From assembly GCA_005281725.1 (NCBI GenBank), contig SSBO01000010.1:676461-740460 (forward strand): a stretch of 64,000 bases of DNA, written 5' to 3'. Under the pieces are notes generated by a model. The model saw nothing but the letters and a program-made list of their open reading frames with translations. It searched no databases and was not told the origin of the DNA. This document shows, piece by piece, positions 40,037 to 53,659 of this stretch; position 1 is the first letter of the stretch; each line of letters starts with the position of its first letter. The translations under genes were made by a program, and so were the position numbers. The DNA is from Wuchereria bancrofti. Lineage: Eukaryota > Nematoda > Chromadorea > Rhabditida > Onchocercidae.

Positions 40037-43000
40037 AATGACGATAAATAGGGTTTGGTTGTTAAATTTTTCTTTCTTTTCAATTCTCATGAAATCTATT
40101 TACATTGTATATTTATGGAATGAAATTAAATTTATTTGTACTAAATCTGTAACTGAGATAGCTACGTACGTTTTTCCTTTTTTGTCTCTCTAAATGATTT
40201 ATCTCCAATTTCAGCCAGATGTACTGAAGTTCAGGCATGCAATAGTTAATTTTTATCAAAATCACTGCAAGCATTAAACAAATAACTTTAAAATGAAAAG
40301 CTAAAAAGTCATTTGAAAGAATTTTATATGCTATTTATACTACATCCAGCTGCATTCCATCGTTTCTTTCAATTTTACGTTTAGCTTATATATAGGTAAC
40401 ATACATTAGTATAACCTTACTATGTGCAAAATTTTTTTATTCAAATTTGATCACAAATTAGGGAATATTTTTGTATTTTATAGATTTTCCATACGTTTTC
40501 ACAATTTTTGAACTTATCTTCCAGTAGTAAAATACTAAATTTTCAAGCTTAAAAAAATGGTGCATGAACTCATCCATTCGAGTTGTTAATATTTTGCAAA
40601 AATTTAACTTGAAGTTATATTATTTATGAAAAATAGAAAGACGTTTTATATTCAACGTTTTATGAATGATCGTTAATGACTGTTTTTTTTTTTTTCTTCC
40701 AATAGCATCACAATTGAATGTTTGTCATATTATGCTTTAGGCTTGTCATTTCCATTATTACACCAGTATTGAAGTGTTTCTTTTTTCACGTAACGTTAAT
40801 ATAAATCATTTTACGTGTGTGTGTCATATGAATTTTATAAATGGAATGAAATTTTTTGATAATAATGGGAAATAAATTGTTTCTTCGTTTTTTGCACTAG
40901 CAGACATTTGAGAGTAGAGTTATTGTGATATTGCAGTCCTCGCTTTCGATCCTCGCTAGTTGAGTGGAAATGTTAAGGCAGGAAGGAACAGCTGGTTGTT
41001 CCCTGTTCATATCATCGTCATCATCACTATCACCACTATCACTATCATTTTTGTCAACACTTAACATCAATATGGGTTGCCCGCAGAGCTCACCAAGCTA
41101 CCTACCCGCTTTTCCCTACCACAACTGAACATTAGCTGCTGCTGCTGCTGTTGCGATACTACCTACCACCAGCTTTTGTATGCATCTCTTTGTTATATTC
41201 CTATCATAATGCCAATCTGCTTTCGTACTATTCTCGTTAATAAAATTTCATCAATATTGTCCCTCCCTTCTTTCCTTTATTTATAATTTAAGCGTTAATA
41301 TTTTAACTTGCTGTTATTAATGTTAACGTTAGCTTTTGCTAATTGCAATTGACGTAATCCTGTAATTTGGTTACGTTATATGACTTATTTTCCTATGTGA
41401 TAAGTTAGTTCAATTTGCTTATATTTTTATACTGGATTACAAACAAAAAGATATAGCATAACTATGGTAAGGTTTAGGTATTCTTTTAACTTTAAATGAA
41501 GGAATTTATTTGTCACATCGTTTTCTTGTATTAGTGAAACGAATAATCTTGTTTCATAAATATGTGTAAGCATAGAGACAAAATGAATTTAGCGATTAGA
41601 TACTTGTTAATACTATGTAATCAAAGTAATCAAAAGATGATACTACGTAATCAAGGTGATACTGCAATAAGTCTCAATGTTTGATACTTTCATCTTTAGA
41701 TATAACTATTACTGCACAAAAAATAAATGCAATTTTGCACCTTCGGTTGCAATTATTACTGGCCGCACTTTGATCTTCGCATGAATTCCACAATTGAAAG
41801 AAGGAGCAAAGTATTCTGGTGGTAATTATAAAGAATAATTAGACCTTAAATTGATGATATGAAGATTTTACATTTAAGACGGCCATAAGCAGATTTTTGC
41901 TTACATAATATTCTAGTTAGATCAGTCTAAAAAAAGTGATAATGAAATGATGCTATAGCTAATTATGTAATGAGTGCAAGCAAAGATAAATGCGGGATGA
42001 TCTTTTAACGGTTATCCTTCTTCATTTATTTAATTACCACGACAAGTGGCATAGTCTCATTGAATTCCAGCTTAATTCTATGCAGTTAGTAAGAAGATGG
42101 ATGAAGTAGTAGATCATATCTGATCTTTGATAGTAACCGCTTGCTAATTTTAATTTTGCAACAACTGTGGACAAATAATACACTATTCATTGACAAGAAC
42201 TATTTGAAAATGAGCCATATAATTTGATATGATAATAATATCAAGATTATTTCAACAATGTCATTTATTAGTCATCTTGATAAATCTTGACAATGGTGTA
42301 GGTTCTGTAAAGGACGACGGATAGTTTTTTAGACAGGCAAGTGTTGATATGATAACAATATCAACGTTATTCTGCATTCTCATTATCAGTTATCAATTTT
42401 TCCTGAAATCATGATGTTTATTTATAAGTGTTCTCTGATCACTTGAACAATTGACCTGTCGGGTAGAGGTTTCTTAAGAAAATAATACAAGGTACACAAA
42501 TCAAATGTTTCCAGAAGTAATGTAATTGATAGGCTATTTACCAGTTACTTATCGCAATTCTTTAACAGTTGCCGAAGAAATTCCAAACCATTTGTGTTAT
42601 CTTTTTAAATTATGGTAAACACAACTATTTCGGATCTAACTTTTAATTCATTTTAAACAAAGATTAAAATCGAATTAAATTAAAATTTTTTCTAAATCAT
42701 TTTCTTAAGGATGACAATAAAAAATTCTTATTATTTTAAAATTGAAGGAAATAATTAGACAGCTGGCACTAATAACTTTTTGTTTTTTCTAAAAACTGAC
42801 TACATTGTTATCAGATGATCATAGAAGAAATAAATAAAAAACCTTTTTAAATTTAAATGAATTGAAAATTAAGTCCAGTTTATATCTGATAAAAATCTGA
42901 AGAAGTATGAAACCTGAGGTTTAAAGATATGTGTAGTGAAATTTGCTTAATTGGTTAGTTTTCTCTTAGCAACTTGTTTGCGTCATTATCATTTCCAATT

Positions 43001-45119
43001 AACAAAGGATATTATTAGTTGTTGATATTAGGTTGAGATCCATTCAATCGCAACTGATTATTCCTTCATTTCACACTTTGTCATTTCTCATCTTTTTCCT
43101 TTTTTTTTTTTAATCATTTCGTTCATTTATTCAAATCAAAATGGATATGAAACTATCCTTACGCTATCTCTCCCATTTATTCATTCTCAGACCATACTTA
43201 AATTATCACCTTATTGATGACATAGTTGCATAACCTTTCACCTCTTGTCAGCATTATTGCTTATCAATGTTTTTATTAATAATTTGATGATGTGCAAATT
43301 TCTGCCAATAAACAACTGACAATTATTTAATTAATATTTAGTGCTATAATTGTTAATCTTTTCAATGCTTTATGGCTAATTTGTTTATTAGAATGAGAGG
43401 CATGAGAATGGGAAACGTCAATAAAAAAATGACTTTGATTATATCACAGTGCAAGTCTGACTGATATAGATGCTAGCAATCCTCAGATGTCTCATCAATC
43501 AACGAATTTATTCCTGAGTTTCCTTCTTTTGAGAAATTTCAGTAAAAGAATGAAAAAGAAAAACATTTTAAACTCTTTGGTTATGTAAACATTAGCATAT
43601 AAAAGAGACATTTGATTATTTATGTGTGACATATGGTACAATATGTATATGAGTATATATTGTATAGCATTTGCCTATAGCTTGGGTATAATATTATATA
43701 TACATGTTTAACAAACAGTATCGTTTCATAACATTCATATTGCAAACTATTAGCATTTCAAATGTTCATTTATCGAATTTTTCCTCCTTGTACCTTATTA
43801 ATGTTAAATTCTTAGAAAAGAAATATTGCAGTAAATTTCAAGGAGAAGAACGAAGAATTATCATTGAGTGGTATATTTCTCATCTTAGAAAATATTTTTA
43901 AGTTTGAGTAATTCCTCTAAATAAATAATGAAGCTGTTAATTTAAATGTATTGAAAATTTATGTTGCACAATTCATATCTTCTGAAATGATAGTGGAAAG
44001 GAGAAAAGAAAAGGTTCACACTATCATATTTCCTTTTTTAAACTTCAAAAAAAAAAAGTAAATGATGAGAAAAGGGAAGGATTCAATCTGTTTTGAATCA
44101 TTTCAAATTTTATGACTGCAAAATAAATATGTTTATAATATGTTGCTATTAATATTTAATCCTCTCTCTCTGTTCTCATACCAAAAGCATAATGAAATAA
44201 TAATAACAGTGATGGCTGCCTTTTATTGTTATATTATTCATGACAAGCAATAATGAACTTTTTTAAAAAAATGAACTAAATTTCACGTTTACTCTTTTTT
44301 CCCAAATATTCACCATTAGTTTTGTTAGTTTACATCGATGATTTTTTTTTACTTTTTAATTTGGTTCTTATTTTTTAGTTTTTTATTTTTTAATTTAATC
44401 CCAATAATTTTTTTCGAGATTAATTTTAATTAGAGAATAAAGGGGATTTGAAATTAGCAAAAAATTTGCAATTTCATTGTTACAATATCTGATGTATCAA
44501 AATTTGAAGTCGGTGATTATTTTAGATTAGCATAAATGGATAATTGATTGTATTGGTGGAAAAAAGTGATTGTTTAAATGAAAAATCATTGCTTGAACGT
44601 TCTGGAGAATCACTATCTAATATTGATAATTCAATCTGCAGAAAATAAAATTGCTTAATTTCAAAACTTTATAGGTCCTACATTACTAGTTAACCATCGC
44701 TATGCTAAAAAGCAAGTTGTATGAAGGGAAATGAATAAAAATGAAATAAAGTGTTATAAAATTCTTCACACGTTCATTTCAATAATTTGCATGAAGCGAA
44801 TAAGCCAATTAAAATTGAATAATTTGCAGATTCGGATTGATGTCAAACTTACGTTAACTCTCATCGACAATGGCAATTTATAATTTGTAAGCTCATTCCC
44901 TTACTTAAATGACTATTTCATGTTGATGTATTATACTTAGATTCAGACGATTTCCATATTTATCAGAAAATTCTGTTATAGGAAAAGCAATTAGAATAAT
45001 TAACTAATCATCTATTCATATCATTTCTATAGCTCAAATGTTTAAGTACATAAGAGAGTCATAGTTTAAATTATTCATTAAATTCATAAAAATTTATAGA
45101 CATTCGTGAGAACAATAAA
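40037..45119. other. 5 kb intergenic region
   Basis: No supported gene. A CAT/CAC-rich stretch (about 41014-41050) and a short GCTGCT run (about 41132-41148) are simple sequence. Two copies of a 24-base imperfect palindrome lie at 42223-42246 and 42343-42366. A 39-codon ATG frame at 41990-42109 (starts MRDDLLTVILLHLF) looks protein-like but is short enough to be chance. AT microsatellite-like bases occur near 43640-43700. Confidence 0.4.
42223..42366. repeat. Two copies of a short hairpin-forming motif, 120 bp apart
   Basis: TTGATATGATAATAATATCAA and TTGATATGATAACAATATCAA each pair TTGATAT with ATATCAA. The similarity continues for about ten bases downstream (GATTATT and GTTATT). The function is unknown. 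Confidence 0.55.
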
Positions 45120-48100
45120 ATGATGAAACTTCGACGAACAGGATGTTCATGTTCGATGCACTGTATTTTAATTACTGCAGTGGTCATTTGGTCATCAATC
45201 TTCTTTTATCTTTCATTCAATCTATATGGTTTGCAATCAAAAGGTTGGCTTACTACATCAAAAGAAATGATAAAGCAAAATATATATATAAATCAGCAGA
45301 AAGTAGAAGATTTCGTTAATTTCAAATGTTCTCCGAATAAAGCTGATAATCTTCTTCCGTTTGCAAATTTCCAGAAAACAGATGACTATTTCTTTTTGGC
45401 AAAATTTTGGAAAATCAAGTAATTCTTACTTTCCACATGAATAGCACCTTTCTCTCTCTTTCCCTCTCTCTCTCTTTCTCTCTTTCTCACTATCAAATTA
45501 ATTATATTTCAGGAAAAGACGTTAATGAGCAGCACGCTTTGGCACTGAATTATGAACGAGCTTTGTTGGATTTGGCAGAATTAAAGCATGAAAATGAAAT
45601 GCTTCGTGAATTATTAAAAGATGAAAAGATCCAACTTAAGAGAAAGAAGTTAATCATGAAGAAACAGAATGATAGCAATACAGCGCATATAAAAATAAGC
45701 AACAAATTTGAGAAAGGAACGAAACGGATTAATAGAGGAAAGAGTGAAACTTTGAGTCTTTTGCCATCGAATGGTTTTTCAATGAAACATGAAGTAAATA
45801 CTTGCCATACTTTTGATGTAAATTTCATCCCGAAATCTTTGACGCATAATTCAATTAGTAATTGAAATTTAATTTGCATTATTTATTCCTCTACATCTCT
45901 ATATGCTTTTAGTTTGCTTTTTCTTTTCTCTTCCTTTTTTAACTCCCACTAGCAAAGGTTTTATTTATCTATCTATTATTTATTCAAATTTGGTATATTA
46001 TGCTAGATATTCGAATTACCCACACATCTGACGTATTATGTCGTTCAGTGTTAGCAAACTTTTTAAATGTAGTCAAAATTAAACTTCTAAGGATACCTTT
46101 TATGTCTAATTGATTATTATTGTTTGAATTTACAATAGCTGTAGAAAGTAACTGGAAAACAAAACTTTTTGATTCACTTAGAATTACGACTTTTTTATTG
46201 ATATTCGTGAAAATATTCTTTAATTGTCCAAAGCCAAAGATTGTTAGATGAAAATATTTTCAGATAGCCAGACGTGAATTGCATAATTCAATATGGGAAC
46301 TGTATTACTACCTCAATAGTCAACTTATATCAACTCACAATAACAATTCCAAATTTATAAATCACATACGAAATCAGGTAGAATTCATTTTTTGTTTTCT
46401 TCTCTGGAAAAAGCATATTTAGAATATTCTTTGTAGAGTTAATCATTGCAGTTGCTTTCCTTACTTGGTCAAGCAGCAGCTTTCAAAAATATCGATTCGG
46501 CGGAAAGTTGGCGAACAAACGCACTTGCAAATATTTCGGCAATATTTCAAAATCATTTCAACAAAATGCAAAATCCCGATGATTGTAAAACTGCAAGGTT
46601 TGAAGTTACTATTCATTAATTTTTCAGCTAGCATCGAAATTAAAATATGCTATTGGATTTGATTCGAAAAAAAAGACTTTTTAATATAAATCATATCTCA
46701 AAAATATCCGTGTGAAGCCATTATCACAGATTTGATAATTATGCATTAGCTTTTCAGATATTCGTAACTGTTATTAAGCGCAGAAGTAGTAATCTTACTG
46801 ATTATCACATCTTTTAAAATGAATACATATATACTTATCCCATTTCAAAATAACCTTTTGATTAGATATTTTATGTATTATTATCTTTTAACTTTGTTTG
46901 ATGTTTTTGAAATTTTTGATGTTGTAGAATTTTAACATGTGATTTGAACAAGCAATGTGGTTTTGGTTGCCAGCTACATCACGTTACGTATTGTTTTATT
47001 GTTGCATATGGCTCAAATCGTACACTTGTCTTAACGGATGATGGTCGTACGTGGAATTACGCTGCAAATGGTTGGAATGCTGCATTCCTTCCAATTACCA
47101 AATGTTCATTTTCGGAAATTTTCAAGGTTACAGCAAGATTTCCAAAAGATTTTTCAGTTCTTGCACATTTAGAATATATTCAAAGTCGCTGACCTAAAAG
47201 AATTTCACTTCTTTACCTACGCTTATATTATTTTGGCATACAAGTAGAATGGATTTCGAATTGAAATATAAAGTGTGGTCTGGCAACTAATATTTCACTA
47301 TTATTTATTAATTAGTGATCGACATCATTAATGAAATGAGTAGTGAGCAAATGAAAATGTATAATTCTCATTTCGATCAGAATTTCAATGTGTTTTTGAA
47401 ATTTTGAAAGATTCTTTAAAAACTTAATTTTCAGCTCAATGAAAACGTTGATGATTGGGGTATCGGTGAGCATTACAGGGATAAACGGATAGTGAAATTA
47501 CCGATTATTGATTCGCTCTCCCAGCGACCGCCCTATCTTCCTCTTGCTATCCCGCAATTATACAGTGCTGAGCTACAGAAGTTGCATTCTAATTCTCCAG
47601 TATTCTTCATTTCACAGGTTTATTTCTGCTTGTTCAATAACATGCTTTAAAAAATTCGATTAACTGATTCGGTGAAAAATATGTCTTCTGATTTAAAAGG
47701 TTACTTTCATCACTTATTTCTCCTCCCTTACTTGACAAGTTGAAATTTTTTGAAGGTGAGGTAGTAAACTAATGCTGAGGTTAAGAGATTTTGTTGTGTT
47801 TGAGTTATGTTTAAGTCGATTTCGTCATAAATAAAAAAAGTTTGTATGATTGATGAAATCGTCTCTTCAGAATCATTTTGATGAGAAACCATTGAATGCT
47901 ATGATCAAATCTGTTTGCAGTTCATACGATATCTAATGCGCCCATCAGCGGTATTTGCGAAGGAAATTGATCTAGCCGTAAAGAAAGTACCATTTGATAA
48001 AGGTTTGAAAAGTACTTGAGAATGATTTGTGAGTTGTGTTTAGCATTACTTATGTGATAAAGACAGTACAATTTCCAGAAGAATTTTTTGTTGTTCTTTA

Positions 48101-49848
48101 GTAAAAGTTCTTTCATATGTACATACAGTGTATGCTGATGTAGACTGATTTGGAATGGTTTATTTACTGAATGAAATTTGAATTTATTGTTCAGAGTTAT
48201 TTGAAGAAATTTTTACTTGCTGATTTGTTACCATGAATCATAAGTTTGAAGTCAATTCATGATATCAAGTTACAGTTTCATTTAGGACCAATCGTTGGTT
48301 TGCAAATTCGTCGAACGGATAAAATTCACACGGAGGCATCTTTTCATGATTTGGATGAGTACATGAAATGGGCAGAAGATTGGTTCCAAATAGAAGAATA
48401 TCGTACACGGTTATCAATTAAGAGGCGAATTTATATCGCAACTGATGATCCGGAAGTTTTCGATGAAGTTTTGATGAAGTTGGTTTGTTTATTTTATCTA
48501 CTGCATTTTTGTATTAATTGTTTGAAATGTTAATAGTCGGTAGTACTTGAAAGTGACGATTACTCATGTCTTATTTTAAAATGAGATTTCATATGTTGAT
48601 AATGAAAAATCCAACATATATGTGACAGAGAAAAGAAATCAAGCTATTTTTGTTTGAAATAAAATAAGCTAAACGGGAATATATTATATTAAATTAATTT
48701 GGTATTGAAAGATCAAATTCAAATTAATTAAGAAATGAAATATGGTTTCACAGATCCATACTATGAAAAAACTAAGAGGAAAAATGATGAAAAGAAATTA
48801 GGAAATGAAAGTTGTAGATATCCAAATTATGAGATATACGGTGATCCAAAAATATCAAATATGGCTCAGGTTCATTCTCGCTACACTGTAGAATCATTAA
48901 TTGGTATTGTGATCGATATTGAATTATTATCAAGGTATATTTTGCTCAGTTTTTTCATTCCTGTACTTGACAAATTAATGAATCGTATGGTTTCATAGAT
49001 TCGCACTATGAAGAAACTAAGAGGAAAAATGATGAAAAGGAATTAACGAGAGAAAAGCTTAAATATTCCTTTTGTATCAATAGAATAAAACAGTTACATA
49101 GATAAAAGGAACTAATTGAATTGTTTATGCTGTTCCCATCTTTTAAGAAAAATTAATGGATAGTACCAGCTGTTGTTCTCTATCAAGACAAACTTTGAAT
49201 TGCAGATCTAAATTGATTTGATTGATCTAGATCAGACTATTCTAGTTCAACTCAAAAAACTTATGCACACTGAAGGTAACCTTTTTTATCTTATCTATGC
49301 TTTGATTTTAGATGTATATATCTTGTCTGCACATTCAGTTCGCAGGTTTGTCGTATGGGTTACGAATTAATGCAGGTTCGTTTTGGTGACGCAGGTGATC
49401 GATTTCATTCCTTGGATGATATTTACTATTTTGGTGGCCAACAAGGTAATTTTTTTACAGTGTCAAAAATCATTTATAGTTGAAGATACTTGGTTTACCT
49501 TGAGGGTGTCATAGAGTAAAGAAAGGATTTAACAAAGTCTTAAAAATATGTATTCGTTTTGTTTGTACGAATGTATGTTTACCTAAACTGCTTAATGCTC
49601 AGTCATTACACAGCTACAGCATTTCAACGAATTGGGAAATGTAAATTTCAGCTCACGAACAAGTAGCAGTTGAGTCATATCGTGCTGAAAATGATAATGA
49701 AATCGACCTGAAAATTGGTGACATTATCGGAATTGCTGGTAACCATTGGGATGGCTTCTCGAAAGGTACTAATAGGCGAACAGGCAAAAAAGGTCTTTAT
49801 CCATCTTACAAAGTTCGTGAAAAGTATATCACCTTAGACTTTCCTTAA
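45120..49848 (+). CDS. Alpha-(1,6)-fucosyltransferase (FUT8), complete
   Basis: Golgi type II membrane enzyme that adds fucose in alpha-1,6 linkage to the innermost GlcNAc of N-glycans, using GDP-fucose. Exons: 45120-45243, 45513-45793, 46264-46377, 46452-46597, 46928-47126, 47435-47617, 47921-48002, 48286-48478, 48818-48934, 49312-49445, 49652-49848. Phases close exactly to 589 residues (human FUT8 has 575). Residues 13-33 are the membrane anchor. A coiled-coil stem follows ([12 protein letters not shown]). [12 protein letters not shown] starts the catalytic lobe. [16 protein letters not shown] (Arg385-Arg386) matches the GDP-fucose-binding HVRRTDK motif. [16 protein letters not shown] and [13 protein letters not shown] are also near-identical to the family, and residues 525-582 form the C-terminal SH3 domain ending in [10 protein letters not shown]. 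The Lys/Ser-rich insert after the coiled coil is longer than in mammals. A decayed copy of exon 9 lies in the next intron. Confidence 0.96.
45448..45490 (+). repeat. (CT)n tract in fut-8 intron 1
   Basis: A CTCTCTCTTTC-type run lies directly upstream of the exon 2 acceptor. It lengthens the polypyrimidine tract. Confidence 0.8.
48722..49049 (+). repeat. Direct repeats flanking fut-8 exon 9 (partial tandem duplication)
   Basis: Bases 48722-48805 and 48973-49049 share ATGGTTTCA(C/T)AGAT and, near-identically, AAACTAAGAGGAAAAATGAT. They are 251 bases apart, on either side of exon 9 (48818-48934). After copy 1 comes the functional acceptor TTGTAG and TATCCAAATTATG. After copy 2 the equivalent place reads CTTAAATATTCC, with the acceptor AG lost. 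The second copy is therefore a decayed exon start, not an alternative exon. Confidence 0.75.
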
Positions 49849-52456
49849 TTTACATACTTGTAGTTTGGAAATTTTCATGTAAAATGAGAAATTTGACTGA
49901 AATTTGTAATTTTTCATGGAAATTTTTTTCAGAAATATTTGATCTCTCATTTTCTTAAAAATAATAAATGATAACTTTAGATTTCAAATGATTTGATGTT
50001 TGTGATCTTTCATTTTAGATTTGTTTTATTTTTTTAATGACGATTTCATTAAGTTTTTGTTTAATTTTTAAAAGATATTTTTCCATGCATGTCTTTTATT
50101 ATTCAAATCGAACTACTCTCAGTGGAAAATAATCTGCTACAAGTTTTGGAATTATTCCAACTCCTGGGATAGTGGGTTCAAACTATTGCATTCACCGCTT
50201 GTCTAAACGGAAAGTGTTGAACTTTCTTAAAATTGATAAGTTAACATATTAGCTTTTCAGTTTGTGTAAGAATAAAATTTAACTTTGTTCTATTTTCTAC
50301 CTGAATTGTTGAATTGACTTTTTCTCTTCTAATCCTTCCTTTACTTCCTTGGATTTCACTCACCTAATTATGTAATTATTGCTCAAGGCTATACTTTCAT
50401 GATAGCCATAACATTATGTCTTTTTATTGTGAAGCTAATTCCTTCTTCTTTTGCACTTCACTTTTATTTAACTTTAATATGCTTCTGAAATGATCGAATT
50501 TTAGCTTTGCTCATAGTTATTTTTTATAGTTCAATAATGATTTTAATTATAAATGGCTGAATATTAGATTTTTTCCTAGAAAAAAATTGTTCAATCTACT
50601 GAAACGTTCTAAAAGAAATGTAATATTCCTAGAACAATTGAATTATGTAATCATGTAGATTAAGGGTTAGAATTAGAAGTAAAGCAATTCCAATTTTTTG
50701 GATTCATTTTGTTGCAAATCAGGTCACATATCAGCCATTGTACTTGCCATATTTTTGACTTCAACTGGTTGAATATAGATTCTCTAGTCAGTTCGGCTCA
50801 TCCGTTCCATTCTTTGTTACTTTGCTTGTTTATTATGAATGTTTTTTATGCGTACATAATTTCCCAGTGATAATATTAACTTACAGCAGTCCGTTATTGC
50901 CAGTTTTCCTGTTTTTGTTGTCGTTGTTACTGCAAAACTGATTTGCTGCAATGTAATTGAAGAATTAATGCTGTGATTTTTAGTTTAATAAAAATGTATG
51001 ATTCAACTTTTTCGAGATAGATCATGTTGAGGAATAGTTGTGGTCGACAAAAGCAGAGTAACTTTAAATAATGAATGATATTTGTGATTATTCGTTGCCA
51101 ACCAATTGTAGCTCAGAGATACCGGTCGAGTCAATTGAAAGCTGCTTGAAATAAAAATTGAAATATCCGAAATCCGAATGTAAGATATTTTGTAAGAAAC
51201 AGAAGAAATAAATATCACCTAAGTTACTTTCATTCGATATCCTAGTTTTGCTGCTACTAAAACTTTAGGACAAGATTTTGATCACTTTACCACTGCTAAT
51301 GTATATATTGATGTTTGACGGGGAATTCTCAAGTAACAATTCGAACCATTCCTCCAATCACTACGTATTTTTGGCAGTTTTGGTCCTTCCTTTACTCGAG
51401 ATTTTTTGGAATATTCTTCGCTATACTTATTCCTCTTGTATTCATATAAGTATTCGCAGTATAGTCAAACTGAAATAATATTAGGTGAATCAAACATCAC
51501 TTTATAACTTTAAGGAATTACTGTGTCGTAATATTGAATTATGACTGGATATTCCAGATCAAAACTTTAGAACCTCATTATTTTAAGCGCAATACTAAAA
51601 TAAAAATCAAAATTCCTTTGTCGGATATGATAGATTAAGGGTGTAGTTTTCATTTGTTATTAATAGTAAGGATAAAAGAAAGAAATTAGCATTAGAAATT
51701 GAAAATGAAGATTTACGCAATCTTTTATTAATTGACATAAATTATACAGCCTAAATTAATGATATCTCATAACAAAGTGAGATCGATTTATCAATTCTTT
51801 CATCGCTAACAAGCCGTATTTCTGATTTTTTTTCAGGCAACTATTTTTAAGCAGCTAATGAGAAAACATGTGACCAGAAATACTGACATTTCGGCAGTCC
51901 CATTAACACTTCCAGACTTAATGAATAAAATTTAGCTATTAAAGAGAATTGTATACTAAATATTAACATTATTGGAGAGTAAATTGATTTCATTTATTGT
52001 TACGAAAACTGGCTGTGATGAAAGAGATTTCCGTTAACGACTGCAACGATATTTAATATAAACGAGCAGAGCAGCTTGATTTTTTTAATTGGCAGCGGAC
52101 GATTAAACAATTTTAATAAAATTTTAATTCTGAAGTTTTCAATTATCCATAATTTTAAAGAAACAATTTTTTGAAGATTTTAAGAAAACAAGTGGTAAGA
52201 ATTGAATGTTGAATGCTGTATCTATATCATCTATTATTATTTTAATTTTAGGTATGCAAATAGTCTACAAAAAGCGTTTCCAGTGTCCTAAAATGTTATG
52301 ATATACTGTCGATCTTTTTCCTATTATATGAAAACAGAGTTTAGTTTTTATATTCCTAAAGTCGACAACAAATTTTGGAATGGAAATCTATCCAAAAGTA
52401 CTAAATCGAAAATTATTTTCCATTTGTATATTAGCATGGAGTTCTTATGACTATAC
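49849..52456. other. Spacer between fut-8 and the Ly6-like gene, with coding-like fragments
   Basis: The first part looks like fut-8 3' untranslated sequence (AATAAA near 50271). Between 51555 and 51933 on the + strand there are three short protein-like pieces with splice signals; they are reported as a finding because they cannot be joined into a gene. Nothing else supports a gene. Confidence 0.35.
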
Positions 52457-53659
52457 TTAGATAATATTTAGAATAAGCAATATCAACAATACAATAATGG
52501 AAGTAGGGGAAACAAAAGCAGTGGTTATAGCATTATTGCACAAATCTGCAGCACACGTGTCGCAGTACGCTCTTCCGCCATTCTGGACACAAGCTTCACC
52601 CAATGCTTGACAATTCCATAAGCTGCTTAGGTTGTCGTTACAACCTTTCTCTTTTGTTTCTTCTAAAAAGATTAATCACTGAGTAAAAAAAAGAAATTTA
52701 ACAATTAAATTAGAATTCAATTTTTTTTTTGCGAATGTATGTCTGATTTACAAGATTTCGCATAGAAAAAATGAAAAGATGTGTTTCTAATCGGACCTGT
52801 TTGAATGTGGTTGTTCTAGGTTTGATTAGTTTTTTTTTCAGTCCATTACTGTTAATGAAATGTGAACTTATGCTTAGTACTGCTATTCCAGATATTCCAG
52901 GTATCTTCTGTGCAGATATACTTTTAAGAACATACCGCCTATCACGTATCTCTTCCTTATCTCTTAAATGATAACTACAAGTGCTTTCATTCCTTTTTTA
53001 AATCACTCTTGATAATACAGGTGACAAGGATGTTGCTATCAATAAATTATAGTCTAACAAATATAACACATATATATAGCATACGTTAAGTTTATGAATC
53101 TTTGAAATTACTTACTACCCGAATTGTCGCATCTGAACCAAAAGCAATCGGTAACTGATGATGAGCAATTTTCAGTAGTAGCTTCTCTCACAATGCTATT
53201 TTCAATTACACATCTGAGAGCTGTAAAGAAAAGATTTAAATTGCTACTAACTGTTACAAAGTTGGATGATAACAAAAAAAAGGCTTAAGTTCGTTTTAAT
53301 GTAATTTGATTCACACACTTTTTGCTAATACGAAAACATCGACAAAAAATTGTCCAAATACGTTAAGTTTATGAATTTTTGAAATTAATATGAATACATT
53401 CTTTGGAAGATAATTGAATTTCATTCATTAAAGGAGAGATTACATGTTTCGATCAATGCAATCTCTTCCTGGGAACAAAATGGATGATCACAGCTAGCAT
53501 CCAAACAATCAAAGAACTTCTTGTTCAAATTTTAAGTTTTAGAAATCACACTTCTTGAAATAAATTTAAAATTCAGAACTGGAACAGAAAATGAATTCTA
53601 TTACCAGTTGTTGATGTAAAGAAGTATATGAAGAAACTAGATGTAATAAGGCGGAACAT
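52457..53659 (-). CDS. Small secreted Ly6/uPAR-like three-finger protein, probably GPI-anchored
   Basis: Exons on the minus strand: 53659-53605, 53220-53116, 52662-52457. They join through GT/AG sites (donors GTAATA and GTAAGT) with exact phases to give 121 residues. Residues 1-18 are a hydrophobic signal peptide (MFRLITSSFFIYFFTSTT). The mature part has ten cysteines (22, 37, 44, 49, 61, 71, 78, 87, 90, 95). It starts LRC and ends CDTCAADLCNN, the cysteine spacing and final CN of three-finger Ly6/uPAR folds. Residues 103-121 are hydrophobic, ending LLILLILNII, typical of a GPI-attachment signal. I expect a cell-surface protein; no ligand or role can be assigned. It lies head to head with the WDR43-like gene, about 1.1 kb away. 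The exons are too short to stand out as open frames. What remains uncertain is the subfamily. Confidence 0.75.

Noticed and set aside
45550..45879. 109-codon minus-strand frame
   Set aside because: Shadow of fut-8 exon 2 (coiled-coil stem) on the opposite strand.
48735..48817. Extension of fut-8 exon 9 upstream to an ATG ([13 protein letters not shown]...)
   Set aside because: The family alignment and phase require exon 9 to start at 48818; the upstream part is intronic and is the duplicated repeat.
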